From the NCBI RefSeq assembly GCF_027944005.1, contig NZ_AP027204.1, positions 1,116,001 to 1,180,000 on the forward strand: DNA of 64,000 bases, in the 5' to 3' direction. Shown here in pieces: positions 8,857-17,026 of this stretch. How positions within the stretch are numbered: position 1 is the stretch's first letter; each line of letters begins with the position of its first letter. The translations under genes and the position numbers were made by a program. The stretch comes from Polynucleobacter sp. SHI8 (lineage in GTDB: Bacteria; Pseudomonadota; Gammaproteobacteria; Burkholderiales; Burkholderiaceae). The notes below the pieces were generated by a model, which saw only the letters and a program-made list of their open reading frames with translations, was not told the origin of the DNA and made no database searches.

Positions 8857-9633
8857 ATGGATTTGCAATTAAAAGGCAAGAAAGTTTTAGTTACAGGCGG
8901 TTCAAAAGGAATCGGTCTAGCAGTAGCAGCAGCTTTTGCCGCCGAAGGTGCTTTACCAATTATTACTTCACGTGATGCCAAAAATCTAGAGAATGGTAAA
9001 AACCATATCGAATCAACCTATAAGGTTGCTTGTCAAACAGTTGAATTAGATTTAGCTGCACCTAAATCTGCAGAGGCACTTTTTGAAAAAATTGGTAATG
9101 TAGATATTTTGATTAATAACGCTGGCGCTATTCCTGGTGGGACACTTGCTGATATCAATGAAGAAAAATGGCGTAATGCATGGGAACTTAAATTATTTGG
9201 TTATATTAATTTAACTCGTATTTACCTTGCTGCCATGGAAAAACAAGGCTCTGGCGTGATTGGTAACATTATTGGTATGGCCGGTGCAGCACCACGAGCA
9301 GAATATGTTTGCGGTGTAACAGCGAATGCTGCTTTGATGGCATTTACTCAAGCAGTTGGTGCTACAAGTCATAAGAATGGTATTCGTGTGTTTGGTATTA
9401 ACCCATCACCAACACGCAGTGATCGTATGGAAAATATGATGAAGGCGAATGCGAAAAATAAATTAGGTGATGAAGCGCGTTGGACTGAACTCACGCAAAA
9501 ATTACCATTTGGCAGAATGACAGAGCCAGATGAGATTGCTCACCTAACAGCATTTTGCGCATCACCACTCTGCGGTTATCTAAGTGGCTCAGTAATTAAC
9601 GTTGACGGTGGTCAGATGTTTGCACCAGTATAA
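8857..9633 (+). CDS. Short-chain dehydrogenase/reductase (SDR)
   Basis: A 258-residue SDR with TGGSKGIG near residue 14 and INNAG near residue 88. The usual YxxxK is not clear: the expected site reads AEYVCGVTANAALMAF, so the general base Tyr is present but the Lys four residues on is replaced by Val/Thr. The downstream PSPTRSDRMENMM and GSVINVDGGQM follow the family pattern. Loss of the Lys suggests altered or lost dehydrogenase activity, as in a subset of SDRs. It is followed by a strong terminator. Confidence 0.8.
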   Translation: MDLQLKGKKVLVTGGSKGIGLAVAAAFAAEGALPIITSRDAKNLENGKNHIESTYKVACQTVELDLAAPKSAEALFEKIGNVDILINNAGAIPGGTLADINEEKWRNAWELKLFGYINLTRIYLAAMEKQGSGVIGNIIGMAGAAPRAEYVCGVTANAALMAFTQAVGATSHKNGIRVFGINPSPTRSDRMENMMKANAKNKLGDEARWTELTQKLPFGRMTEPDEIAHLTAFCASPLCGYLSGSVINVDGGQMFAPV

Positions 9634-9651
9634 GCAATTAAGCTTGACCAT

Positions 9652-9679
9652 ATCCCCACTTTTTAGTGGGGATTTTTTT
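9652..9679. terminator. Rho-independent terminator
   Basis: ATCCCCACT (9652-9660) and AGTGGGGAT (9665-9673) form a 9-bp stem with a TTTT loop, followed by eight T on the plus strand. It ends the SDR transcript and touches the stop codon of the convergent GntR gene. Confidence 0.88.
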
Positions 9680-10440
9680 TAGCTCTTGCGCAGGCCAGAG
9701 TTAGCTGAGCGTTGTTCGCGGATGAGTTCAAAGCTATAGCGATATCGATCTTGTGGGTGGTGGCTTGTTGTAATTTGAAACGTTTGTTGATCTTTACCAA
9801 TATAGGAACGCATCACCACTAATGAAGAATCTTGGTTGGTGATTTGTAAAGCAGAGAAATATTTTTTTGGAATGATTTCTGAATAGACCTCAACCTTAGC
9901 CCGTAGAATTGCTTCGTCAAACATTTCAACAATTTGCTCACTAATGGGAATCGTCAAATGTTTTTTATGTTTGATAACACCTGCATATTTGGGAAGGATG
10001 TAATAGGTGGTAAGGCATAAAGGAAGTGATGCATGATTTTGGAATCTTAGAGTTACTAAACGAAACCATTCCATATGTAACGGACAGTGAAGTTCCTTAG
10101 CGAGTTCTTGATCTGCCTTGACAAAGCCGGAATCTAAAATCTCTCGCGTCATTTGTCCTGGATAGTCTAAGAGTTCATTAACAGAGTTGACCGAGTGAGA
10201 AAGCACCACTTGTGGTTGACTGGCAACCACGGTCGATCCAGTTCGCGGTCGACGCATAATAAGACCTTCGTTGGACAAACTTGTGAGCGCTTGACGAAGA
10301 GTAGGGCGGCTGGCGTTGAAACTTGTAGATAATTCTTCTTCAGTCGGCAGGCGACTCCCTAAAGGATAGACTCCCTTTTGTATATCTTCTCGTAAGCGAT
10401 GATAGATTTGTAAATGCAGGGGAAGTGCTTTTTCAACCAT
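9679..10440 (-). CDS. GntR-family transcriptional regulator with UTRA domain
   Basis: A 253-residue regulator. The N-terminal winged helix (LHLQIYHRLREDIQKG, then LPTEEELSTSFNASRPTLRQAL) binds DNA. The C-terminal two thirds match the UTRA (HutC-type) ligand-binding domain, ending in FQITTSHHPQDRYRYSFEL. HutC-type proteins repress catabolic operons and release DNA when they bind a pathway metabolite. It lies in the middle of the island, next to a leftward VOC gene and the promoter region at 11035-11163 with palindromes, so it is the best local candidate controller (inference). Confidence 0.85.
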   Translation of the reverse strand: MVEKALPLHLQIYHRLREDIQKGVYPLGSRLPTEEELSTSFNASRPTLRQALTSLSNEGLIMRRPRTGSTVVASQPQVVLSHSVNSVNELLDYPGQMTREILDSGFVKADQELAKELHCPLHMEWFRLVTLRFQNHASLPLCLTTYYILPKYAGVIKHKKHLTIPISEQIVEMFDEAILRAKVEVYSEIIPKKYFSALQITNQDSSLVVMRSYIGKDQQTFQITTSHHPQDRYRYSFELIREQRSANSGLRKS

Positions 10441-10470
10441 AAATAGAATTGTATTACTTGTTTTGATCGA

Positions 10471-10908
10471 TTATAAATTTCTACCAAAACTTCCATCTAC
10501 ATGCGCGCCCTCTGCTTGACTTGCTAGACGAGCCTCCTCACCACTAAAAATCAATTCAATTTCAGTGCCATCAGGATCTTTAAAAAATAGTTGATATTGA
10601 TCATTTTCAGGAACTCCAAATTCAACAAATTTAATCCCATGTCTATTTAAAGTTTCACGATAGTGATGAATATCTTTTGTCCAAAGAGCCAGATGATCAA
10701 AGGCATCAGTCTTTTTCGGTTGTGGGGTAGGGTTTCTGGAAGTGGAGATATGTACAATGGGTTGATCACCTAAATACATCCAGGCACCAACTCGACCGAA
10801 TGGCGGGCGGTAACCATCCACTAAGCCTAAGATTTCAGCATAGAACTTACGAGATTTTTCTAAATCTTGAGTACTGACATTTACATGAGCAAATCCAAGT
10901 ATTGGCAT
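10471..10908 (-). CDS. VOC-superfamily (glyoxalase/dioxygenase fold) protein
   Basis: A 145-residue single VOC unit with two beta-alpha-beta-beta-beta modules. Metal ligands are probably His in GFAHVNVSTQD, His in FDHLALWTKDI and Glu in DPDGTEIELIF. It is upstream of the GntR gene, 30 bases apart, and divergent from the flavin monooxygenase at 11170. The fold covers glyoxalase I, epimerases, fosfomycin-type resistance enzymes and ring-cleaving dioxygenases. One unit of this length is too short for a classical extradiol dioxygenase, which has two, so an isomerase or lyase is more likely. Confidence 0.75.
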   Translation of the reverse strand: MPILGFAHVNVSTQDLEKSRKFYAEILGLVDGYRPPFGRVGAWMYLGDQPIVHISTSRNPTPQPKKTDAFDHLALWTKDIHHYRETLNRHGIKFVEFGVPENDQYQLFFKDPDGTEIELIFSGEEARLASQAEGAHVDGSFGRNL

Positions 10909-11034
10909 CCTATTTACCTCATTTAATTGAAACTTGGTCGGACAAAATGTAACTATTCATTTTTAATATATTACGCCTGTTTTTTTCTTGTACTAACAAA
11001 TACCATTTTATCTTGATTAATTTATTTCTATATA

Positions 11035-11163
11035 AAACAATTGTTTACATATTTATAATGGAAGGTTAGGGTATGTCCTAATCATTTTTAATTGAATTGT
11101 ATTGACAATTGGCTAACTAAAAAATACTATCAATCTATATTTACTAATTTACCTTACATGTAA
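11035..11163 (+). promoter_or_regulatory. Promoter and palindromes before the flavin monooxygenase gene
   Basis: TTGACA at 11102-11107 and TACTAT at 11125-11130 with a 17-base spacer form a strong sigma70-type promoter. Upstream is a perfect 12-bp palindrome AAACAATTGTTT (11035-11046); downstream, near the expected transcript start, is TTACATGTAA (11154-11163). A looser repeat, TTGT-ACTA-ACAA, sits at 10988-10999. These are candidate operator sites for a regulator such as the adjacent GntR protein. Confidence 0.6.
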
Positions 11164-11169
11164 TTTTTC

Positions 11170-12402
11170 ATGAACGCGCCAGAACCGATCATTCAATCAA
11201 GCTTATCTAAATCTGCCAAGTCATTTCAGGATGTTTCTTATGAGGAGGCTGTGCAGCGCGCGAAAGATCTCATTCCGTTACTAAGTGCTGAGCAGGATCA
11301 AACTGAAAATAGAACGTATTTAACTGATGCGGTCGTTAATGCCTTACATGAGAGTGGCTTATTTCGTTATCAACAGCCCAAGATGTGGGGTGGCATGGAG
11401 GTCGATTTTCGTGGTTTCATGGAGATACCGTATTTATTAGGGTTAGGGTGTCCATCAACTGGATGGGTATTTGCCAATATTGCCTCTCATAATCGCCAGT
11501 TAGCCCAGTGGCCGATTCAAGCCCAAGAAGATATTTGGGGTGAAAATCCAAATGCTTTAATAGCGTCAGGTGTGGCTTATTTTCAAGGGGCTGGTCAGCG
11601 GGTTGATGGCGGTATGTTGTTATCCGGAAATTGGGGATTTTCTTCAGGCGTAGATATCTGCGAGTGGAATATGCTCTCCTGCCAAGTGAAAGATGGCGAT
11701 AAGACAGTCGATTGGTGTGTATGTTTAGTTCCGAGAAATGATTATGAAATTATTGATGACTGGCAGACCATGGGTATGCGTGGGACTGGTAGTCGGAGTG
11801 TGAAGTGTCAAGATATTTTTGTTCCAGCGCATCGCGTGTTATCCATGAATATTCATCATCCTGAACACGAGTTTCCTGGTTTTAAGATTCATCAAAATCC
11901 CATGTTTAAGGTACCAACAAGTTCTGTTGGAGGTAATGGAATAGCTGGCGCCATGATTGCAAATGCAAAGATGATGTTGGAGGAGACGACTAACTGGATA
12001 AAATCAAAAAGTACCAGTTATACAGGGGCAAAGATGTCAGCAATACCGACCCTACAAATGAAAATTGCCACAGCAGATGGCAAAATCGAAGCAGCCTATG
12101 AATGGTTAACAGCCAACACAATTGAGGCAGAAATTGCCTATAAAAATCATATTGAATTTGATACACCAACAAAATTACGTTATAAGCGTAATACGGCCAT
12201 GGCGATGAAGATGGCGAATGAAGCAGTTGATATCATGCACGAATTATTAGGAGCAAATGGAATTTACGAAAAAAATAGTTTTGAGCGCCGTTTTCGAGAT
12301 GCGCATGCTTCCGCTGGGCACGTAGTATTTAATCTAGATGCGCAGTTCATTCCTTTTGGGTTGGTTCATCTTGGTGGCGAGTTTAAAAGCCCCACAATGT
12401 AA
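11170..12402 (+). CDS. Acyl-CoA dehydrogenase-fold flavin monooxygenase (HsaA/HpaB-C2-like)
   Basis: A 410-residue protein with the three-domain acyl-CoA dehydrogenase fold. Helical N-terminal domain; middle beta domain with LLSGNWGFSSGVDICEWNMLSC and MGMRGTGSRSVKCQDIFVPAHRVL; C-terminal helical domain with DIMHELLGANGIYEKNSFERRFRDAHA. The pattern GNWGFSSG and the final helix are typical of the two-component hydroxylases (HsaA, HpaH-C2, DszC relatives), which use reduced flavin and oxygen, rather than true acyl-CoA dehydrogenases. No flavin reductase partner is in the window. It likely hydroxylates an aromatic or cyclic substrate (inference). ATG is preceded by no obvious ribosome site. Confidence 0.75.
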   Translation: MNAPEPIIQSSLSKSAKSFQDVSYEEAVQRAKDLIPLLSAEQDQTENRTYLTDAVVNALHESGLFRYQQPKMWGGMEVDFRGFMEIPYLLGLGCPSTGWVFANIASHNRQLAQWPIQAQEDIWGENPNALIASGVAYFQGAGQRVDGGMLLSGNWGFSSGVDICEWNMLSCQVKDGDKTVDWCVCLVPRNDYEIIDDWQTMGMRGTGSRSVKCQDIFVPAHRVLSMNIHHPEHEFPGFKIHQNPMFKVPTSSVGGNGIAGAMIANAKMMLEETTNWIKSKSTSYTGAKMSAIPTLQMKIATADGKIEAAYEWLTANTIEAEIAYKNHIEFDTPTKLRYKRNTAMAMKMANEAVDIMHELLGANGIYEKNSFERRFRDAHASAGHVVFNLDAQFIPFGLVHLGGEFKSPTM

Positions 12403-12437
12403 AGCTTTCTAGACTCCTTCTGAGATAATTAAATGAG

Positions 12438-13790
12438 TTGGTTTATTTTATTCATGTTTTAGGAAGCTCATCTCATTCAAAGCCTATAGTGATTCAATTT
12501 CCAGATCGTCTTACTGAATTACAAACATTGATACAGAGTGCTAAGATCAAGCCCTTGGATTGTCTGCGCGATCAAATAAACCATATCAATCAGTTAAATC
12601 AACAATTTCCGGCGATTGTAGAAACTTTAGTAATCGATGAAACCTTGACTGGTCCATTACAAGGCATTGGGTTATTACATAAAGATTTATTTAATTTATC
12701 TGGAAGAACCCCTGGCTTTGGTCATTCGTTAGGGATGAAGAATCCCGAACAAGAAGACGCCCAAGTCATTGCGCAATTAAAACAAGCGGGCTGTGGAATT
12801 TTAGGAACTCTTGTTATGGCACCCTATGCCTGCGGCGCGACATCGCAAAACCCTTATTTTCCTAAATGTCGTAATCCTCTTAATGAACATTATGCAGTTG
12901 GAGGATCATCTAGTGGGTCGGCTATTGCTGTCGCCTCTAAAATGAGTTACGTATCCTTAGGTAGTGATACAGCTGGTTCTATCAGAATCCCTGCTGCAAC
13001 TTGTGGTATCACCGGATTAAAAACCACTCAAGGGTTAATTAGTCTTCAAGGGGTAACTACTTTATCCGAATCTTTAGATACTGTTGGACTATTGGGCCGA
13101 TATGCGAAGGATATTGAGCTGATTCTTGACGTAGCCATCAGTCATAGCCTAGAGCCGCTGGAAGCAATTAGTCATTTCAATTATTGGCTACCGAAAGACG
13201 TAATGGATCCTGACATTGCCTCTCATGTAATGTCTTTTTTATCTCGAGTTGAGCATACAGATGCAATTGATATCGAGGGGTTTTCTCAAATAAAACAAGC
13301 TGCAGATATTGTTATGGCTTACGAAATAAATCGTAATTATGCAAAAATAATTGAATCACCCGATGCTCCTAAGGGTTTAAAAGCCGTTGGAAAGTTGGCA
13401 TCCCAAATCAATCAAAAAGATTACGAAAACTGTATTGAGATAAAAGCACAATTGACAAGTCACTTTATCGATCGTTATTTAAGTAATGGATCCTTTTTAA
13501 TTGTGCCGTGTATGACGGGGTCTATTCCCTTATGGCAGGAAGTAGAAATTGGTCATCCGGAATTTTCTAGAAAAGCTTATTTGAGTTTGTTTCATATGAT
13601 GGGCTGGGTCAATTATTTAGGATTGCCTGCAATTAGCTTTCCTATCGGCAATGATGATCAGGAACATCCGATCAGTATTCAGGTTATTGGCAGACCTTTT
13701 ACGGAAAAATCCTTATTAAACTTTGCTCACGAAATGGAGAATCAACTATTTGGTGGTTCTTGCTACATAGACAGTAAGTTATATAGTTGA
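12438..13790 (+). CDS. Amidase-signature family hydrolase
   Basis: Up to 450 residues with the Ser-cisSer-Lys triad of amidase-signature enzymes: Lys in GLLHKDLFN, the Gly/Ser loop GGSSSGSAIAVA and the nucleophile Ser in GSDTAGSIRIPAATCG. The C-terminal block LGLPAISFPIG is also typical. TTG 12438 has no ribosome site; GTG 12489 begins a 433-residue version whose AGGAAG is rather far upstream. Either start is possible. It follows the flavin monooxygenase by 35 bases. It could free an amide or hydantoin-like substrate, but substrate range in this family is wide. Confidence 0.8.
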   Translation: MVYFIHVLGSSSHSKPIVIQFPDRLTELQTLIQSAKIKPLDCLRDQINHINQLNQQFPAIVETLVIDETLTGPLQGIGLLHKDLFNLSGRTPGFGHSLGMKNPEQEDAQVIAQLKQAGCGILGTLVMAPYACGATSQNPYFPKCRNPLNEHYAVGGSSSGSAIAVASKMSYVSLGSDTAGSIRIPAATCGITGLKTTQGLISLQGVTTLSESLDTVGLLGRYAKDIELILDVAISHSLEPLEAISHFNYWLPKDVMDPDIASHVMSFLSRVEHTDAIDIEGFSQIKQAADIVMAYEINRNYAKIIESPDAPKGLKAVGKLASQINQKDYENCIEIKAQLTSHFIDRYLSNGSFLIVPCMTGSIPLWQEVEIGHPEFSRKAYLSLFHMMGWVNYLGLPAISFPIGNDDQEHPISIQVIGRPFTEKSLLNFAHEMENQLFGGSCYIDSKLYS

Positions 13791-13975
13791 ATTCAAGTGT
13801 AAAACCGATTTTCTTGGAAGACTCTTCACTCAGCATCTAAGTCAGTCGAGGAGTAAATCAGTAGTTGTTGAAAATAAAACATCACAGATAACTGAGTAGA
13901 TTCATTGAGGGTAACTTCGCTCTCAGTCATTGATATTTAAAATACATATTATTTTTTGTTTACGTTATCATATCC

Positions 13976-14004
13976 TTGACAAGATTCATTACCCCATTGA
14001 TAAT
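13976..14004 (+). promoter_or_regulatory. Sigma70-like promoter of the long CoA operon
   Basis: TTGACA (13976-13981), 17-base spacer and GATAAT (13999-14004). The transcript would start near 14011 and run through ten closely spaced genes up to 24062. The bases 13791-13975 upstream show no gene. Confidence 0.65.
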
Positions 14005-14033
14005 TAAGAAAAATAATATAACTGGAGACTATG

Positions 14034-14969
14034 ATGAAGCGCCGCCCAAACTTTGAGCCCAAAGGGGTTATTCCTGCGGTTATTCTGCCATTTTTTGATG
14101 ATTTCGAAATCGATGAGGCTTCTTTTAGATCCCACTTACGTGATGTAGCATCTGTGAAAGGGCTCAGTGCGGTAACGATTAATGCGCATTCTACAGAAGT
14201 AGGGTCTTGCACATTTGATGAGCAAAAGCGTGTCCTAGAAATTACACAGGATGAAATTGGCGATTCCATGCCTATCGTGAATGGAGTATATGCTGAAGGA
14301 AGTTTAGAAGCTGCCAAGATTGCAAAAATGGCTGCAGACGGTGGTGCTGCGAGCTTACTAGTATTTCCTCCAGGGCCACTCACAATGGGGCATCGCCCTG
14401 AAATGGTGGTTGATCATTATCGACGCATTGCTGATGCGAGTGGTCTGCCATTAATTGCATTTCAATACGCTCAGAATTCACCGCAAAGCTATCCCTTAGA
14501 TACTTTATTAGAGTTATGCGACAAAGTCCCTCAAGTGAGAGCGATTAAAGACTGGATCTCAAATCCTGCTTTGCACAATACTCAAATCCAAATCCTTCAA
14601 TCTAGAAAAAATCCAGTGCATGTTCTCTCCACACATAGCGCTTGGTTATTTAGTTCGTTAGTACTAGGTTGTCATGGTTTGCTTTCAGGTAGTGGTTCAG
14701 TGATTGCAGCATTTCAATCTGAGTTGTTTGACGCAATTAATGCCAATGATTTAGTCAGAGCTCGCCAACTTCATCAAAAAATTACATTTGCGGCAGATGT
14801 ATTTTATGCAAGTCCTTGGGTGGATATGCATAACCGTATGAAAGAAGCACTTGTTCTGATGGGTAAGATACCCAGAGCAGTTGTGCGCCCACCACTTGTA
14901 AAAATTCATGATACGGAACGTGCAAAAATTAAACAAGCATTAATCAATGCAGGTTTGATGGCAGCTTAG
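14034..14969 (+). CDS. Dihydrodipicolinate synthase (DapA)-family lyase or aldolase
   Basis: A 311-residue TIM-barrel protein of the DHDPS/N-acetylneuraminate lyase family. The Schiff-base Lys is in VRAIKDW near residue 167. The usual catalytic Tyr site YN(I/R)PG reads IAFQYAQNS: Tyr is kept but the rest diverges. The N-terminal GVIPAVILPFFDD fits the family. ATG 14034 has GGAG seven bases upstream; ATG 14031 would be too close. As first gene of a catabolic operon it is more likely a retro-aldolase, hydratase-aldolase or decarboxylating dehydratase acting on a keto acid than a lysine-synthesis enzyme. Confidence 0.78.
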   Translation: MKRRPNFEPKGVIPAVILPFFDDFEIDEASFRSHLRDVASVKGLSAVTINAHSTEVGSCTFDEQKRVLEITQDEIGDSMPIVNGVYAEGSLEAAKIAKMAADGGAASLLVFPPGPLTMGHRPEMVVDHYRRIADASGLPLIAFQYAQNSPQSYPLDTLLELCDKVPQVRAIKDWISNPALHNTQIQILQSRKNPVHVLSTHSAWLFSSLVLGCHGLLSGSGSVIAAFQSELFDAINANDLVRARQLHQKITFAADVFYASPWVDMHNRMKEALVLMGKIPRAVVRPPLVKIHDTERAKIKQALINAGLMAA

Positions 14970-14977
14970 ATCGTTTT

Positions 14978-16219
14978 ATGACACAAGTTAAGTTGCCTCT
15001 TGCACAAGAGAATTCGAGGTTTAGTGCTTTAAATGGAATTCGAGTTCTTGACCTTAGTACATCTGTTGCAGGACCCTATGGATGTCAAATATTAGCTGAT
15101 TTTGGTGCTGAAGTTGTCAAAATTGAAAAGCCCAATGGTGGTGATGACTCAAGAGCTTGGGGTCCTCCTTTTTTAGATGATCAGTCACTTTGGTATTTAA
15201 GTGTAAATCGCAATAAATCAAGTGTTGTCATTGATATGACTAGCCCAAAAGGGCAAGAGTTACTGCATCGATTAGCTAAAGAAGCAGATATTGTTGTTAC
15301 TAATTTTTTACCGAGATTGCAAACGAAATTGCAAGTTGATTATGAAACATTAAAGTTGATTAATCCACAGTTGATTCATATATCCCTTACAGGTTTTGGT
15401 TTAGAGGGCGCACGAAGTTCATTCCCTTGTTATGACCTCATTGCCGAAGGCTATAGTGGCGTCATGGAAATGACAGGAGAAATCGATCAAGATCCGCAAA
15501 AAGTAGGCACACCTGCCGCAGATTTATTAGCCGGTATGGATTTGGCCTTGGCTGCTATGGCTTCAATTATTCAAAGAAATCAAGATGGTAAAGGGTACTC
15601 TGTTGATATTGCCATGATTGATAGTATGACGCGCTTTATGGCACCAAGACTTTCATCCTATTTAGGGTCAGGTATTTTGCCCAGAAGAGATGGTGCAAAA
15701 GAGAGTGTCATCGCTATTTATCAAGTATTTAAAACGGCAGATGAATTAATCACATTAGGCCTCGGAAATGACGCAATCTGGAAACGTTTTTGGACGATTT
15801 TAGGAGAGGAATCATTCATTACTGATTCAAAGTATCTCAGTAATACTGATCGAAGAGCATGCCGCAGTGAATTGGTAAATGAGATTCAAAAGCGCCTGTT
15901 AACTCAACCACGCGCATATTGGTTGGAACTATTCCAGAAATCAGGAATTCCTGCAGGACCGATTAATCGTTTAGATCAAATTGCTGCTGATCCAGAAATG
16001 CATGCACGAGGCATGTTTTACGAAGTTGAACGAGAAGGTAAGCGAATTCCTCAAATTGGTTTTGGAATACGTATTGATGGTTCAAGTTCTTATTGTGAGA
16101 AACCACCACCAAGGCTAGCCGAAGATACACAAGTGATCTTTGAAAATTGGTTAGGCTTATCTAAAGAAGAAATCTTTCAATTTGCAAAAGATCAAGTAAT
16201 CCATATTTTTAACCCATAG
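14978..16219 (+). CDS. Class III CoA-transferase (CaiB/BaiF family)
   Basis: A 413-residue enzyme that moves CoA from a donor thioester to an acid. N-terminal block IRVLDLSTSVAGPYGCQILADFGAEVVKIE, then GDDSRAWGPPF, the nucleotide/CoA region LNRNKSSV-like SVNRNKSSVVIDM, and the catalytic Asp in TPAADLLAG. The C-terminal SGIPAGPINRL is characteristic. It starts 8 bases after the aldolase gene and is followed by an enoyl-CoA hydratase. It is likely one of the activation steps for the substrate of this operon (inference). Confidence 0.88.
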   Translation: MTQVKLPLAQENSRFSALNGIRVLDLSTSVAGPYGCQILADFGAEVVKIEKPNGGDDSRAWGPPFLDDQSLWYLSVNRNKSSVVIDMTSPKGQELLHRLAKEADIVVTNFLPRLQTKLQVDYETLKLINPQLIHISLTGFGLEGARSSFPCYDLIAEGYSGVMEMTGEIDQDPQKVGTPAADLLAGMDLALAAMASIIQRNQDGKGYSVDIAMIDSMTRFMAPRLSSYLGSGILPRRDGAKESVIAIYQVFKTADELITLGLGNDAIWKRFWTILGEESFITDSKYLSNTDRRACRSELVNEIQKRLLTQPRAYWLELFQKSGIPAGPINRLDQIAADPEMHARGMFYEVEREGKRIPQIGFGIRIDGSSSYCEKPPPRLAEDTQVIFENWLGLSKEEIFQFAKDQVIHIFNP

Positions 16220-16241
16220 AACTCATATTAAGGAGCATCAA

Positions 16242-17021
16242 GTGACTTACGAAACCATATTGTTTGAAGAAGAAGGGCCAGTTGCTTGGATTACTCTAAA
16301 TCGTCCTGACGATGGCAATATGTTTACCGAGACAATGTGTCATGAGCTGAGAGACTGTATCAATGAAATACGTCGTGAAACCAGAACTCGAGTAGTCGTA
16401 TTAACGGGCGCTGGAGATAAGTTTTTTTGTATTGGTGGTAGAAAAGATGGCATGCCAGAAACGAATTTATATGCAGGCGTATTGCCTACTTTGGAGATGT
16501 ATGAAGCGATTGAGCGTCTTCAAAAACCCGTGATTGCCAGTGTTAATGGCTTTGCTGTTGGTGGGGGTAACGTTCTTCAGGTGGTCTGTGACCTAACCAT
16601 TGCCAAGGAAAGTGCTATTTTTAGGCAAGTAGGACCGATGATGGGTAGCTTTGATGCAGGCTATGGAACTTGGTATCTTGAAGATTTGATAGGGAAAAAA
16701 AGAGCAAAAGAAATGTGGATGCTCAATCCCCGAATTAGCGCTAAAGATGCTTTAGCCATGGGTCTGATTAATCGAGTTGTGCCAGATGATCAACTCAAAG
16801 AAGAAACACGCAAAATGGCACTTGAAATTGCGGATAGAGGGCCATTTGCAATTGCATCTATTAAGGCAGCATTCTCAGCGCGTCATGGCGGAGTAAGTGG
16901 TTTATCTCGCGTGACGCATGATTTACTCTTGCGCCCATATTTGGATACGGATGAGTCGCATGAACTGAGAGAATCCTTTGCTGAGCGAAGAAAACCTAAT
17001 TCTGATAAGTTTGGTATTTAA
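16242..17021 (+). CDS. Enoyl-CoA hydratase/isomerase family protein (crotonase fold)
   Basis: A 259-residue crotonase. The first oxyanion loop is FFCIGGRKDGMPE, where the usual CAGAD is replaced by CIGGR; the second is VNGFAVGGGNVLQ. The usual catalytic Glu of MGLPE is not seen: the region reads VGPMMGSFDAGYGTWYLEDLIG. The pattern resembles ring-opening or DHNA-synthase/naphthoyl-like crotonases (MenB, BadI) more than fatty-acid hydratases, so it may cleave or form a ring C-C bond. AGGAG precedes a GTG start at 16242. Confidence 0.8.
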   Translation: MTYETILFEEEGPVAWITLNRPDDGNMFTETMCHELRDCINEIRRETRTRVVVLTGAGDKFFCIGGRKDGMPETNLYAGVLPTLEMYEAIERLQKPVIASVNGFAVGGGNVLQVVCDLTIAKESAIFRQVGPMMGSFDAGYGTWYLEDLIGKKRAKEMWMLNPRISAKDALAMGLINRVVPDDQLKEETRKMALEIADRGPFAIASIKAAFSARHGGVSGLSRVTHDLLLRPYLDTDESHELRESFAERRKPNSDKFGI

Positions 17022-17026
17022 TTACG

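Noticed and set aside
13949..14383. 144-codon frame on the minus strand at the start of the aldolase gene
   Set aside because: It overlaps the promoter and the DapA-like gene, has low-complexity composition and no recognisable domain.
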